Source: Thiothrix phosphatis (GTDB lineage: Bacteria > Pseudomonadota > Gammaproteobacteria > Thiotrichales > Thiotrichaceae). From it: a DNA stretch of 64,000 nt. The stretch covers positions 62,001 to 126,000 of the forward strand of contig NZ_JAYMYJ010000160.1 in the NCBI RefSeq assembly GCF_035668035.1. Reading direction: 5' to 3'. The stretch's first letter is position 1, and each line of letters starts with the position of its first letter. The position numbers were made by a program, and so were the translations under genes. Below are positions 8,383-17,222 of this stretch, one piece after another. The notes under the pieces were generated by a model. It searched no databases. It had not been told where the DNA came from and saw only the letters and a program-made list of their open reading frames with translations.

Positions 8383-9195
8383 TTACGGGCGGCTCAACGC
8401 CATCGCCAGCGCATAACCGTCAGGGACGCCCAGAAAGTGTGAGCCTTTCACTGCCCAGTATTCCGATTGTCCGCGCAGGGCGAACACCTTGTTCATATCC
8501 TGGCTAGTCTCGGGAACCACAAAGTCGTACCGGTCAGGGCGCAGCTGATTGTCGCGCACGATTGAAACATAGCGGATAGGCGGATGCGGCTGGTGGTTCA
8601 GCCAGTACAGGAAACGGCCCGGCTTTTCAGTGCGCAGGTCGCGGTACAAATCATCGGTACCATCGACCCACTGGCCCATTCCCATGATGGCTCCGGCGAA
8701 CATGGACAGTGGGGTGTCATTGGCCAGGCAAGCCATGTCCGCTGTTGGTGTGCCGATATTAGGCGTGGCGATGGTGACCAGCGTTTCCACGGGGACGCTG
8801 CGGACGGCGACCAGCCAGGCGCGTGCCACCAGCCCGCCTGCTGAATGCCCAACCAGGGTCAGCGGTTCCTGCCGCAGGGCGTAAATGCGTTGCAGGTAGG
8901 CATCCAGCATTCTGGCCTGCGCCATGATGGGTGCGTGGGAAGGCAGTTCCACGGTGTAGAATATCCGTTCCGGCTTTCCCTGGGGGCTGACAGGGTCATA
9001 GGGGCCTTGCGGCGTGGGGATGAAATTGCCGCCATCCACCCAGCCATTTTGCTGTAGCGCCGGTGTCACGCCATCCATCCGCCAGCTCATCCCATTGCCT
9101 TGGAAGCCGTGTATCAGCACCGTCGTCTTTGCCCACAGGGAAACAGGAAATACCAGCAAGCCTATTGCCAGAATTATCAGGCTACGGATTTTCAT
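8383..9195 (-). CDS. Secreted alpha/beta hydrolase, lipase-like
   Basis: 270 residues with a clear signal peptide (1-22, ending near SLWA). TTVLIHGFQGNGMSW (~24-38) supplies the HG oxyanion motif, LVGHSAGGLVARAW (~117-130) the GHSAG nucleophile elbow, and KGSHFLGVPDGYA near the C-terminus a plausible catalytic His. This fits the triacylglycerol lipase / PGAP1-like group acting in the periplasm or outside the cell. Substrate unknown. It is a single gene: a divergent HAD gene starts 78 bases away, and the TonB-like gene downstream is about 200 bases off. Confidence 0.82.
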   Translation of the reverse strand: MKIRSLIILAIGLLVFPVSLWAKTTVLIHGFQGNGMSWRMDGVTPALQQNGWVDGGNFIPTPQGPYDPVSPQGKPERIFYTVELPSHAPIMAQARMLDAYLQRIYALRQEPLTLVGHSAGGLVARAWLVAVRSVPVETLVTIATPNIGTPTADMACLANDTPLSMFAGAIMGMGQWVDGTDDLYRDLRTEKPGRFLYWLNHQPHPPIRYVSIVRDNQLRPDRYDFVVPETSQDMNKVFALRGQSEYWAVKGSHFLGVPDGYALAMALSRP

Positions 9196-9273
9196 GCAAA
9201 CCTCCGTTTGTATTTAACTGTGTTAGCTATTGCTAATATTGGATTCTACTGCAAGTGAATGTTGGGTTTCATC

Positions 9274-9957
9274 ATGACTATACGATGCATCGCTTTTGAT
9301 TTGGACGACACTCTGTGGGCTTGTAAGCCGGTGATTGAACGCGCCGAACAGCGCTTTTATGAATGGCTGGAAAGGCATTATCCGCGCATTACCGAACGCC
9401 ATACGCCAACGGAACTCATCAAAAAACGCATCAACTACATGCAGCAATACCCTGAATTGCTGTATAATCTTACCCGCTTGCGTAAAAACTGGCTGGCGGA
9501 CTTGGCGCAGGAGCATGACTATCCTGTGGCGCTGGTGGAGCCGGGATTTGAAATTTTCTGGCTGGCCCGTAATGAAGTCAGCTTTTTTGCAGGCGCGCTG
9601 GAAGTCCTGCATGGATTGGCGGAGCAGTACATGCTGGGGGTTATCAGCAACGGCAACGCCAGTGTCCATCACATCGGGGTGGGACATTTGTTCCAGTTTG
9701 CCCACAGCGCTGAAGAGGCCGGGGTCGCCAAGCCGCACCCGGACATTTTCCGTCAGGCGCTGGCGAAAGTGGACATTCCACCGGGGCAGGCTGTTTACGT
9801 GGGCGATGACCCGATAAGGGATATACAAGGGGCAGCGAGCGCCGGTTTGCGTACTGTTTGGTTTAATCCGGCAGGCGCGGAATGGCCCGGGGGAGAGGAA
9901 CCGGACGCCATTATCACCCATCTGGCGCAATTGGAAGCTGTCATTACAACGCTATAA
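9274..9957 (+). CDS. HAD-family phosphatase, YigB-like
   Basis: 227 residues from the ATG at 9274; an ATG at 9259 adds five residues, and neither has a strong binding site. HAD motif I IAFDLDDTLW (Asp nucleophile) is at the N-terminus, motif II VISNGNA is mid-protein, motif III Lys is in GVAKPHPDIF, and motif IV is YVGDDPIRDIQGA. Helical cap residues ~20-90 make it a type I cap enzyme. The arrangement resembles E. coli YigB, which dephosphorylates a riboflavin intermediate; the exact substrate here is inferred only from family likeness. relA follows after 34 bases. Confidence 0.8.
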   Translation: MTIRCIAFDLDDTLWACKPVIERAEQRFYEWLERHYPRITERHTPTELIKKRINYMQQYPELLYNLTRLRKNWLADLAQEHDYPVALVEPGFEIFWLARNEVSFFAGALEVLHGLAEQYMLGVISNGNASVHHIGVGHLFQFAHSAEEAGVAKPHPDIFRQALAKVDIPPGQAVYVGDDPIRDIQGAASAGLRTVWFNPAGAEWPGGEEPDAIITHLAQLEAVITTL

Positions 9958-9991
9958 ATAATAAATATGGCAACGAGGATGCCTTGCCGAC

Positions 9992-12148
9992 ATGCGACAT
10001 AGCAAAACCACCAATACCGAGTCCCGTACCCGTCAGGCCTGGATTGACCGTTTCTGGGTGTCAGACAGCGAGCGGGATTATTATCTGTTGGGGCAGATAA
10101 TTGAAAGTATTATGCAATTGCCTCCACCCACCGACCTGATGCAGCCATGCAGCCTGGATGTGGCGGAAATCTTGCGCCATCTGGACGTTGACCAGACCAC
10201 CTTGTTCGCCGCCCTGTTGTGCGACAAGCGTTTCCATGACTTCCTGACGCTGGAGGACATCGAACAATATTACGGCCAGCCGGTGCGGCGCTTGTGTGAG
10301 GATATCCGCAACCTGCAACGTTTCCGCGATTGTGTGGAAACGACCGACACCGGCATTTCCCGCCAGGAGCAGGGCGAACAGTTGCGCCGCATGCTGATGG
10401 CGATGATCAAGGATATTCGTGCCGTCCTGTTGAAGCTGGCCTGGAACCTGCAATACCTGCGTCTGCTGGCGCGGGTGGACACCTCCGACCTGCACCGCTG
10501 CGTGGCGCGCCAGACCATGGATTTGTATGCGCCATTGGCCAACCGGCTGGGCATTAGCCAGGTCAAATGGGAGTTGGAAGACCTGTCGTTCCGTTTCCTG
10601 AATCCCGAAACCTACAAAAGCGTCGCCTCTTCCCTGGCGGACAAGCGCATTGAACGTGAGCAGTACATCGCCGACTTCATCCAAACCCTTAGGGCCTTGC
10701 TGGATCGGCACAATATCAGCGCCGAAGTCTACGGGCGCCCCAAACACCTGTACAGCATCTGGAAAAAGCTGTGCCGCAAGCACGTCGGCATCGAGGAACT
10801 CTACGACCTGCGCGCCGTGCGCGTCATCGTCGAAGACACCAATATCTGTTACCAGACGTTGGATGTTGTGCACGAAGAGTGGTGGCACATTCCGGAAGAA
10901 TACGACGACTACATCGGCAACAAGAAACCCAATGGTTACCAGTCCATCCACACCGTGGTGATTGGCCCCGACGGCAAATATGTCGAAGTGCAGATCCGCA
11001 CCCGTGAAATGCACCGTTTCGCCGAGCTGGGGGTGGCTGCCCACTGGCATTACAAGGAGGGCGGCAAGCAGGACAAGGCGATGAATGAGGCCATCAATTC
11101 GATGCGCCGCCTGCTGGAGTCCAATGAAAGCGACAGTGAATTGCTGGAGGATTTTCGTACTGAGGTGTTCAGTGACCGGGTGTTTGTGATCACGCCAAAG
11201 GGCAGGATCATCGACATGCCGAAAGGCTCCACGCCGGTGGATTTTGCCTATCATGTACACACCAGCATTGGCCACCGCTGCCGTGGGGCCAAGGTCAATG
11301 GCAGCATCGTGCCGCTCAATTATGTCCTGAACAACGGCGAGCAGGTGGAAATCCTGGCCAGCAAGGAAGAGCGGCCACGCCAGGACTGGCTCAATCCGGA
11401 ACTGGGTTTCATCCGCTCCGGCAGCACCCGGCAGAAAGTGAAGCAGTGGTTCAGCCAGCAAAACTACGAGCAGAATTACCGGGACGGCGAGCGCATCCTG
11501 GAAAAAGAGCGCCACTTGGTCAATCTTGGCAAGTTGGATCATGCGGAGCTTGCGCGCCAGTTCAACCGCAATACGGAGCGCGATTTGCTGATTGCCATCG
11601 GCAGGAATGAAATTTCCCCTGCGCAGATCCGCAGTTTCCTGCTGCGTTCGCATGAGCCGGAATTCAAGCTGCGCACCACCAGAAGCCGGGAAACCGTCCG
11701 CAATGATGTGGAGGTGCGCGGGGTCAGGAAGCTCTACACGCAGATGGCGACTTGCTGCCATCCGGTCAATGGTGATCCCATCATCGGCTACCTCTCGCAA
11801 GGGCGCGGGGTGATTGTGCACCGCGCCGATTGCCCTGACCTGGCGAATTTGCGCAAGGAGCGTCCGGAACGGATTATCGAAGAAGTGGATTGGGGTGCTA
11901 ATGCCGCCGCTTACGCCGCTGACATTACGGTTTCGACCTACAACAAGACCGGCGTGTTGCGCGACATCACCAGCCTGCTGGACAAGGAAAAGGTCAATAT
12001 CCACAGCCTGCACACCCGGGAAATCCACGACCCGTGCCTTGCCGTCATGGACTTTACCCTGGAAATCCGTGATGTGGAGCAATTGGGCGATGTGCTGGAA
12101 AAGCTGTTGCAGCTTTCTTCCGTGATCGACGCCCAGCGCAAAGGGTAA
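9992..12148 (+). CDS. relA: GTP pyrophosphokinase RelA, (p)ppGpp synthetase
   Basis: 718 residues, close to E. coli RelA. Order: degenerate HD hydrolase-like domain (~40-200) lacking the HD/ED metal residues, synthetase domain (~225-370) with YGRPKHLYSIWKK and LYDLRAVRVIVE, TGS domain (~395-460, VFVITPKGRIIDMPKGSTPVDFAYHVH), and a C-terminal zinc-finger/ACT region (~640-715) with YTQMATCCHPVNGDPI. EYDDYIG matches the EXDD motif of RelA rather than the RXKD of bifunctional SpoT, so this should be a ribosome-dependent synthetase without hydrolase activity, answering amino-acid starvation. Confidence 0.95.
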   Translation: MRHSKTTNTESRTRQAWIDRFWVSDSERDYYLLGQIIESIMQLPPPTDLMQPCSLDVAEILRHLDVDQTTLFAALLCDKRFHDFLTLEDIEQYYGQPVRRLCEDIRNLQRFRDCVETTDTGISRQEQGEQLRRMLMAMIKDIRAVLLKLAWNLQYLRLLARVDTSDLHRCVARQTMDLYAPLANRLGISQVKWELEDLSFRFLNPETYKSVASSLADKRIEREQYIADFIQTLRALLDRHNISAEVYGRPKHLYSIWKKLCRKHVGIEELYDLRAVRVIVEDTNICYQTLDVVHEEWWHIPEEYDDYIGNKKPNGYQSIHTVVIGPDGKYVEVQIRTREMHRFAELGVAAHWHYKEGGKQDKAMNEAINSMRRLLESNESDSELLEDFRTEVFSDRVFVITPKGRIIDMPKGSTPVDFAYHVHTSIGHRCRGAKVNGSIVPLNYVLNNGEQVEILASKEERPRQDWLNPELGFIRSGSTRQKVKQWFSQQNYEQNYRDGERILEKERHLVNLGKLDHAELARQFNRNTERDLLIAIGRNEISPAQIRSFLLRSHEPEFKLRTTRSRETVRNDVEVRGVRKLYTQMATCCHPVNGDPIIGYLSQGRGVIVHRADCPDLANLRKERPERIIEEVDWGANAAAYAADITVSTYNKTGVLRDITSLLDKEKVNIHSLHTREIHDPCLAVMDFTLEIRDVEQLGDVLEKLLQLSSVIDAQRKG

Positions 12149-12154
12149 GCACGG

Positions 12155-13162
12155 CTATTGCTGGAAATTGATGGGCAGGCTGATTGCCTGGCCGTTGCGG
12201 GTGATGTTCAAGTTGACTTGGGGGGAGGTTGAGGCATCCTGCAACAGCTTCATGGCGATGGCGGGGCTGTCCAGGGTTGTGCCGTTGATGGAGGTCACGA
12301 TGTCGCCCGCCTGCAAACCCAACTGGTTGAACAAGCCGACGTTGCTGCCTGGGTTCAGTTGAAAACCGAGGAATTTGCCGTCACGTTCATACGGTTGTGG
12401 GCTGGCGACTTCCAGCAGCCGTGCATTGTTGTTCAATACGGATTGGCGAAATTCGTTCAGGTTGTTGCCGTCAGGTGACCCTGGAGGGGGTTCCTGCGTT
12501 TCCATGGCGGATAAGGGGGGCGGGACTGCGCCAGCGGAATCGGGGTTGACCATATCCGGGGGCGGCATGCTGTCCGGCGGTGAGGTGTCGGTGGATGCGA
12601 TGTAATCCGCTTCGCCCCCGCTGCTGCTATCCATGAAGCCGCCGGGAGGGGCGTCACCGCCTCCGCCACTGCGTTCGGGTTTGGGCAAGTCCAGTTTTTC
12701 CAGCAAGCCATTACGCCGCAATAGCACATGATCGGCCAGTATCTGCTCCAGTTGTGCGTTGGAGTTGCCGATATTTTCACCAATTGCATAGATGTTTTGT
12801 TGGCCGTTCTCCTCAATGACGGCATAGCCCTTTTGGCGGGAAGGGGCATATATGCCTTGCAGCTTAAGCGCCAATTGGGTGGGTTGGATATTGGTTGCAA
12901 CGGGTTTGCCTGCATCGGGCTGGTAATTGCCAAACAGGTGGTAACCGGCGATTTTATCGCCCAGGCTTTGGGTCGGCGAGGCCGGGAGGGAGGAGGCAGG
13001 GGCTGTTGATTCCGTCAGCGCCGGACGCGGTTCGGCAGGAAACAGCATCCATGTCAAATGCGCCAGCAGGAAACCGCAGAGTATGACCAGTCCGAAACTG
13101 ACGTAATCCGGCGCATGTTCCAGCCAGCGATTGAACAGGCGCATGTGTTGACTGCTTGGCAT
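12155..13162 (-). CDS. Type II secretion system GspC-like protein with PDZ domain
   Basis: 335 residues from the ATG at 13162, which has GGAGGGG about 8 bases upstream; earlier in-frame codons run into the neighbouring gene. A short cytoplasmic N-terminus and one transmembrane helix (~18-42, VSFGLVILCGFLLAHLTWMLF) precede a homology-region domain (~65-150, DKIAGYHLFGNYQP, LALKLQGIYAP, YAVIEENGQQNIYAIGENI), an acidic Pro-rich linker, and a C-terminal PDZ domain (~240-335, GLQAGDIVTSINGTTLDS). GspC links the inner-membrane platform to the GspD secretin. No other gsp gene is nearby. It ends 6 bases from relA, tail to tail. Confidence 0.82.
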   Translation of the reverse strand: MPSSQHMRLFNRWLEHAPDYVSFGLVILCGFLLAHLTWMLFPAEPRPALTESTAPASSLPASPTQSLGDKIAGYHLFGNYQPDAGKPVATNIQPTQLALKLQGIYAPSRQKGYAVIEENGQQNIYAIGENIGNSNAQLEQILADHVLLRRNGLLEKLDLPKPERSGGGGDAPPGGFMDSSSGGEADYIASTDTSPPDSMPPPDMVNPDSAGAVPPPLSAMETQEPPPGSPDGNNLNEFRQSVLNNNARLLEVASPQPYERDGKFLGFQLNPGSNVGLFNQLGLQAGDIVTSINGTTLDSPAIAMKLLQDASTSPQVNLNITRNGQAISLPINFQQ

Positions 13163-13184
13163 ATTCAAGCCCCTCCTGCCGGTT

Positions 13185-14201
13185 TTAGACCTGATAATAT
13201 TCCCGGTACCACTGGATGAAGCGGCGCACGCCTTCCCCCACTGGGGTGGCTGGGCGGTAACCGACATCCTGCACCAGTGCTTCCACATCCGCATAGGTGT
13301 CGGGCACATCGCCCGGTTGCAGCGGCAGCAGGTTCATCTCGGCCTTGACGCCCAGTTCCTGTTCAATCGCGCCGATGTAGTCCATCAGCTCGACCGGATT
13401 TTGGTTGCCGATATTGTAGACCCGCCAGGGTGCCTTGCTGGTGCCTGGGTCGGGATTGGTGCCGTTCCAGTCCGGGTTGGGCGCAGCGGTGTGGTCTAGG
13501 GTGCGGATGACACCTTCCACAATGTCGTCGACATAGGTGAAGTCACGGCGGTGCTTGCCATAGTTGAAGACGTCGATGGGTTGTCCCGCCAGCATCGCCT
13601 TGGTGAACTTGAACAGTGCCATGTCCGGCCGGCCCCAGGGGCCATACACGGTAAAGAAACGTAGGCCGGTGGTCGGCAGGCCGTACAGGTGCGAATAGGT
13701 GTGCGCCATCAGCTCGTTGGCCTTCTTGGAGGCGGCGTACAGCGACAGCGGGTGATCCACATTGTCATGCACGGAAAACGGCATGGATTCGTTCGCGCCA
13801 TACACGGAACTGGAGGATGCGTACACCAGATGTTTTACGCCGTGATGGCGGCAGCCTTCCAGCACATGGGCGAAACCAACCAGGTTGCTGTCCACATAAG
13901 CCAGCGGATTTTCGATGGAATAGCGCACCCCGGCTTGGGCGGCCAGATTGACGACGGCATCCAGATTTTCCGCCGCAAACAGTTTCGCCATGCCGTCACG
14001 GTCAGCAAGGTCAAGACGGATAAACGTGAACCTGCCCTGCTTGTCAGCATCGATGATGCGCTGCAAACGGCGCTCTTTCAGGCTGACATCGTAATAGTCG
14101 TTGAAATTGTCGATGCCGACGACTTCGTCGCCGCGTTCCAGCAGTTTCAGGGCAAGATGCATGCCGATGAAACCCGCCGCCCCCGTGATCAATGTACGCA
14201 T
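13185..14201 (-). CDS. NAD-dependent sugar-nucleotide epimerase, UDP-glucuronate 4-epimerase type
   Basis: 338 residues of the extended SDR family. The NAD-binding loop LITGAAGFIGMHLA is at residues 4-17, IDNFNDYYDVSLKERRL follows, and the catalytic pair is in YAASKKANELMAHTY (YxxxK). The IDNFNDYYD stretch and FFTVYGPWGRPDMALFKF are typical of UDP-glucuronate 4-epimerases that supply UDP-galacturonate for surface polysaccharides. It stops 22 bases before gspC-like start and begins 13 bases after purC, so it may be read with purC. Confidence 0.88.
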   Translation of the reverse strand: MRTLITGAAGFIGMHLALKLLERGDEVVGIDNFNDYYDVSLKERRLQRIIDADKQGRFTFIRLDLADRDGMAKLFAAENLDAVVNLAAQAGVRYSIENPLAYVDSNLVGFAHVLEGCRHHGVKHLVYASSSSVYGANESMPFSVHDNVDHPLSLYAASKKANELMAHTYSHLYGLPTTGLRFFTVYGPWGRPDMALFKFTKAMLAGQPIDVFNYGKHRRDFTYVDDIVEGVIRTLDHTAAPNPDWNGTNPDPGTSKAPWRVYNIGNQNPVELMDYIGAIEQELGVKAEMNLLPLQPGDVPDTYADVEALVQDVGYRPATPVGEGVRRFIQWYREYYQV

Positions 14202-14214
14202 GTTATGTTCCTAA

Positions 14215-15114
14215 TTATTGGGTAAGCCGATCCGCCACTTCGCGGTACTTTGCCGCTGTTTTGTCGACGATGTCCGCAGGTAATTCTGGCCCTGGAGCTG
14301 TTTTCCCCCAGTCCAGGGTCTCTAAATAATCCCTGACGAATTGTTTGTCAAAGGATGGCGGACTAATGCCCGGTTTATATTGATCGGCTGGCCAGAAACG
14401 GGAAGAGTCCGGGGTCAGGATTTCGTCGATCAACACCAAGTTGCCATCCGCATCCAGCCCGAACTCGAACTTGGTGTCGGCAATGATGATGCCGCGCTTA
14501 AGGGCGTATGCGGCGGCACGGTTATACAGCTCCAGGCTGACGCTGCGCACCTGTTCGGCCAGTTCCGCGCCGATCTGCTGCTGCATTTGCCCGAAGCTGA
14601 TGTTGATGTCGTGTGTGCCGACTTCGGCCTTGGTGGATGGGGTGAAAATCGGTTCGGGCAGGCGATCCGCCATCCGCAGCCCGGCAGGCAACGTGATGCC
14701 GCACACCGCGCCGGTTTGCAGGTAATCCTTCCAGCCGGAGCCGATCAGGTAGCCGCGCACGATCGCTTCCACCGGCAATGGTTGCAAGCGTTTGACGATA
14801 ATGCTGCGGCCTTGCAGTCCAGCCTTTTCTTCCGCGCTCAAGGGCAGTCCGTCCAGGGTTTTGCCGCTCAGGTGGTTGGGGATCACCTCTTCCAGCAAGC
14901 CAAACCAAAAGTTGGCGACCTGGGTGAGGATGACGCCCTTCTGCGGGATCGGCGTGGGCATAATGACATCGAAAGCCGACAGGCGGTCAGTCGTGACGAT
15001 CAGCATGTGCTGCTCATCGACGGCATAAATGTCGCGGACTTTGCCGCGCGCGAGCAGGGGAAGGGAGGAAACGTGCGTCTCGAAAACGGTTGCAGGAGTG
15101 CCGGTTGTGTTCAT
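14215..15114 (-). CDS. purC: Phosphoribosylaminoimidazole-succinocarboxamide synthase (SAICAR synthetase)
   Basis: 299 residues, the longer yeast Ade1-like form of PurC. It ligates aspartate to CAIR with ATP in purine synthesis. Visible signatures are LLARGKVRDIYAVDE (~18-32), LSAFDVIMPTPIPQKG (~45-60), the catalytic-domain stretch IVRGYLIGSGWKDY (~118-131) and IIADTKFEFGLD (~220-231) with LIDEILTPDSSRFW. It is transcribed away from purE-purK, with about 75 bases between, placing three purine steps around one divergent control region. Confidence 0.95.
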   Translation of the reverse strand: MNTTGTPATVFETHVSSLPLLARGKVRDIYAVDEQHMLIVTTDRLSAFDVIMPTPIPQKGVILTQVANFWFGLLEEVIPNHLSGKTLDGLPLSAEEKAGLQGRSIIVKRLQPLPVEAIVRGYLIGSGWKDYLQTGAVCGITLPAGLRMADRLPEPIFTPSTKAEVGTHDINISFGQMQQQIGAELAEQVRSVSLELYNRAAAYALKRGIIIADTKFEFGLDADGNLVLIDEILTPDSSRFWPADQYKPGISPPSFDKQFVRDYLETLDWGKTAPGPELPADIVDKTAAKYREVADRLTQ

Positions 15115-15151
15115 TGGTGACTGTTAGTTAGTGCGAAAGTATAGACCACGG

Positions 15152-15157
15152 TATAAT
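15152..15157 (+). promoter_or_regulatory. Probable -10 element for purE-purK in the purC/purE divergent spacer
   Basis: A perfect TATAAT lies 32 bases upstream of the purE start inside the 74-base spacer between divergent purC and purE. No good -35 is seen 16-18 bases upstream, so an activator or a weak -35 may be used. I see no convincing PurR box. Confidence 0.4.
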
Positions 15158-15188
15158 ATCAGATTTTGTAGCAAACAAGGGTAGCATC

Positions 15189-15692
15189 ATGACTCAACCC
15201 GTCCAGCCGGTCGTGGGGGTTGTCATGGGCAGCAACAGCGATTGGCCTGTCATGGCCAAAGCCGTTGAGCAGCTGGAAAAGTTCGGCGTTGCTCACGAAT
15301 ACCGCGTCGTTTCTGCTCACCGTACACCAGATTTACTGTTTGAATACGCGGAAACCGCCCGTGAGCGCGGCCTGAAGTGCATTATTGCCGGAGCTGGCGG
15401 CGCGGCGCACCTGCCCGGGATGCTGGCGGCGAAAACAACGGTTCCGGTGTTGGGCGTGCCGGTGACGAGCCGCGCGCTGAATGGGATCGATTCCCTGTAT
15501 TCCATCGTGCAAATGCCCAAAGGCGTGCCGGTTGCGACCTTTGCCATTGGTGAGGCGGGCGCCGCCAACGCTGCGTTGTTTGTTGTGGCGTTGCTGGCGA
15601 ACGAAGACCCGCCGCTACTGGAAAAACTGACGCAATTCCGTGAGGAACAGCGCCAGCACGCCCTGAACATGAAGTTACCCCCAACGTCTTGA
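15189..15692 (+). CDS. purE: N5-carboxyaminoimidazole ribonucleotide mutase
   Basis: 167 residues, the standard class I PurE. It converts N5-CAIR (made by PurK) to CAIR. GVVMGSNSDWPVM (~9-21), VVSAHRTPD (~40-48, containing the catalytic His) and IAGAGGAAHLPGMLAA (~66-81) are the active-site loops. AAGGG lies 7 bases upstream of the ATG. purK starts 13 bases after the stop. Confidence 0.97.
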   Translation: MTQPVQPVVGVVMGSNSDWPVMAKAVEQLEKFGVAHEYRVVSAHRTPDLLFEYAETARERGLKCIIAGAGGAAHLPGMLAAKTTVPVLGVPVTSRALNGIDSLYSIVQMPKGVPVATFAIGEAGAANAALFVVALLANEDPPLLEKLTQFREEQRQHALNMKLPPTS

Positions 15693-15705
15693 CCCATTCT
15701 ATTTT

Positions 15706-16833
15706 ATGACTCTACTTCCCGGATCAACTATCGGCATGCTCGGGGGCGGGCAGCTTGGCCGCATGTTTACAGTGGCCGCCCGCACGCTCGGCTACCGCGT
15801 CATCGTGCTGGAGCCTGATCCACATAGCCCCGCTGGCCAGCTTGCCGATGACCACATTACCGCCGCTTACGACAACAAGGCCGCGCTGGCGATGTTTGGC
15901 GAAACCTGTGACGTCGTCACCACCGAGTTTGAAAACATACCGGCGTCCACGCTGGAGTTTCTTGCCCAATACTGCCCGGTGCGGCCATCCGCCGCAGCGG
16001 TGCAAATGGCCCAGGACCGGATTGTGGAAAAGGAATTCGTGCGTTCCTGCGGCTTATCGCCAGCGCCATTCGCCGCCATCCGCAAGCTGGAGGATATTGC
16101 CGCAGCAGAAGGTTCCTTCCATTACCCGGCCATCCTCAAAACCGCGCGTTTCGGTTATGACGGCAAGGGGCAGGCGACGGTCAAATCCGTAGCAGAAGCG
16201 GAGGCCGCCTTCACCAAATTGGGCGGGGTGGATTGCGTGCTGGAGCAACGGGTGGAGTTGGCGCGCGAAATTTCCGTGATCCTGGCCCGCAGTGTCGGCG
16301 GCGAGGCGCGTTGTTACCCGGTGGCGGAGAACGAGCACCGCAATGGCATCCTGCACCAGACCATCGTTCCTGCACGGATTGATGCGCAACTGGCGGAAGC
16401 GGCTCAGGCTGCCGCCACCCGCATGGCGGGGCGGCTGGATTTCATCGGCGTGATGGCGGTGGAGTTCTTCGTCACCAAGCAAGGCGAATTGCTGGTCAAC
16501 GAAATGGCCCCGCGCACCCACAACAGCGGGCATTACACCCTGGACGCTTGCCTGACCTCACAGTTTGAACAGCAGGTGCGCATGGTGTGTGAGTTGCCAT
16601 TTGGCGACACCCACCTGCTTTCCCCGGTGGTGATGGTCAATTTGCTGGGCGATGTCTGGCATGGCATGCAACCGGATTGGCTGGCGTTGCTGCAAAGCGC
16701 CAACACCAAACTACACTTGTACGGCAAGCGCGATGCCCGACCTGGCCGCAAAATGGGCCATTACTGCACACTGGCGGAAAGTGTCAGTGCCGCCACTACC
16801 GAAGCCGAACGGATTTTTCAACAATTGCAATAA
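15706..16833 (+). CDS. purK: N5-carboxyaminoimidazole ribonucleotide synthase
   Basis: 375 residues of the ATP-grasp superfamily. The N-terminus GMLGGGQLGRMFTVAA binds nucleotide, LKTARFGYDGKGQ (~140-152) is the glycine-rich ATP-grasp loop, and EFFVTKQGELLVNEMAPRTHNSGHYT (~247-272, split here only in description) holds the metal-binding acidic residues and the NSGH signature. It carboxylates AIR with ATP and bicarbonate and feeds PurE, its upstream partner. Confidence 0.96.
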   Translation: MTLLPGSTIGMLGGGQLGRMFTVAARTLGYRVIVLEPDPHSPAGQLADDHITAAYDNKAALAMFGETCDVVTTEFENIPASTLEFLAQYCPVRPSAAAVQMAQDRIVEKEFVRSCGLSPAPFAAIRKLEDIAAAEGSFHYPAILKTARFGYDGKGQATVKSVAEAEAAFTKLGGVDCVLEQRVELAREISVILARSVGGEARCYPVAENEHRNGILHQTIVPARIDAQLAEAAQAAATRMAGRLDFIGVMAVEFFVTKQGELLVNEMAPRTHNSGHYTLDACLTSQFEQQVRMVCELPFGDTHLLSPVVMVNLLGDVWHGMQPDWLALLQSANTKLHLYGKRDARPGRKMGHYCTLAESVSAATTEAERIFQQLQ

Positions 16834-16844
16834 GGATGCGCCAC

Positions 16845-17222
16845 GTGGAAGCACACACCCTCTTGCTTAAGTTACACGCCATCGTCGCGTTGTTGTCTGT
16901 CGCCATTTACCTGCTCAGGGGCTTCTGGATGTTGGCCAACAGCCAGGCGGTAATGGGCAAGGCGGTGCTGGCGGGCGCTTCGCTTTCCATGTTGCTCCTG
17001 CTGGGGACTGGCTTGTGGCTGGCGTTTTTCAGCACAACCCATGGTGTTGATGCCTTTGTGATCATCAAATCCATTGGCCTGATCGTGTATGTGGTGCTGG
17101 GTGTGATCGCATTGAAGCCGGGCCTGGACAAACCCATCGCCATTGTGCTGTGGCTATTGGGGCTGGCGGCGTTCATCTATACTTTCCTGTTCGCAAAAGG
17201 CATGGCTCCGGCGTTATTGTAA
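16845..17222 (+). CDS. SirB-family small integral membrane protein
   Basis: 125 residues from a GTG at 16845 with AAGGA 8 bases upstream; an ATG three codons earlier (16836) overlaps that binding site and is the alternative start. The sequence is four hydrophobic helices with short loops, beginning LLKLHAIVALLSVAIYLLRG, with RGFWML after helix 1 and a conserved-looking IIKSIGLIVYVVLGVIALK. This pattern fits SirB (YchQ-like), a family with no firmly known biochemical role despite its name as an invasion regulator. The stop overlaps the next ATG (TAATG), so the two are coupled. Confidence 0.78.
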   Translation: MEAHTLLLKLHAIVALLSVAIYLLRGFWMLANSQAVMGKAVLAGASLSMLLLLGTGLWLAFFSTTHGVDAFVIIKSIGLIVYVVLGVIALKPGLDKPIAIVLWLLGLAAFIYTFLFAKGMAPALL

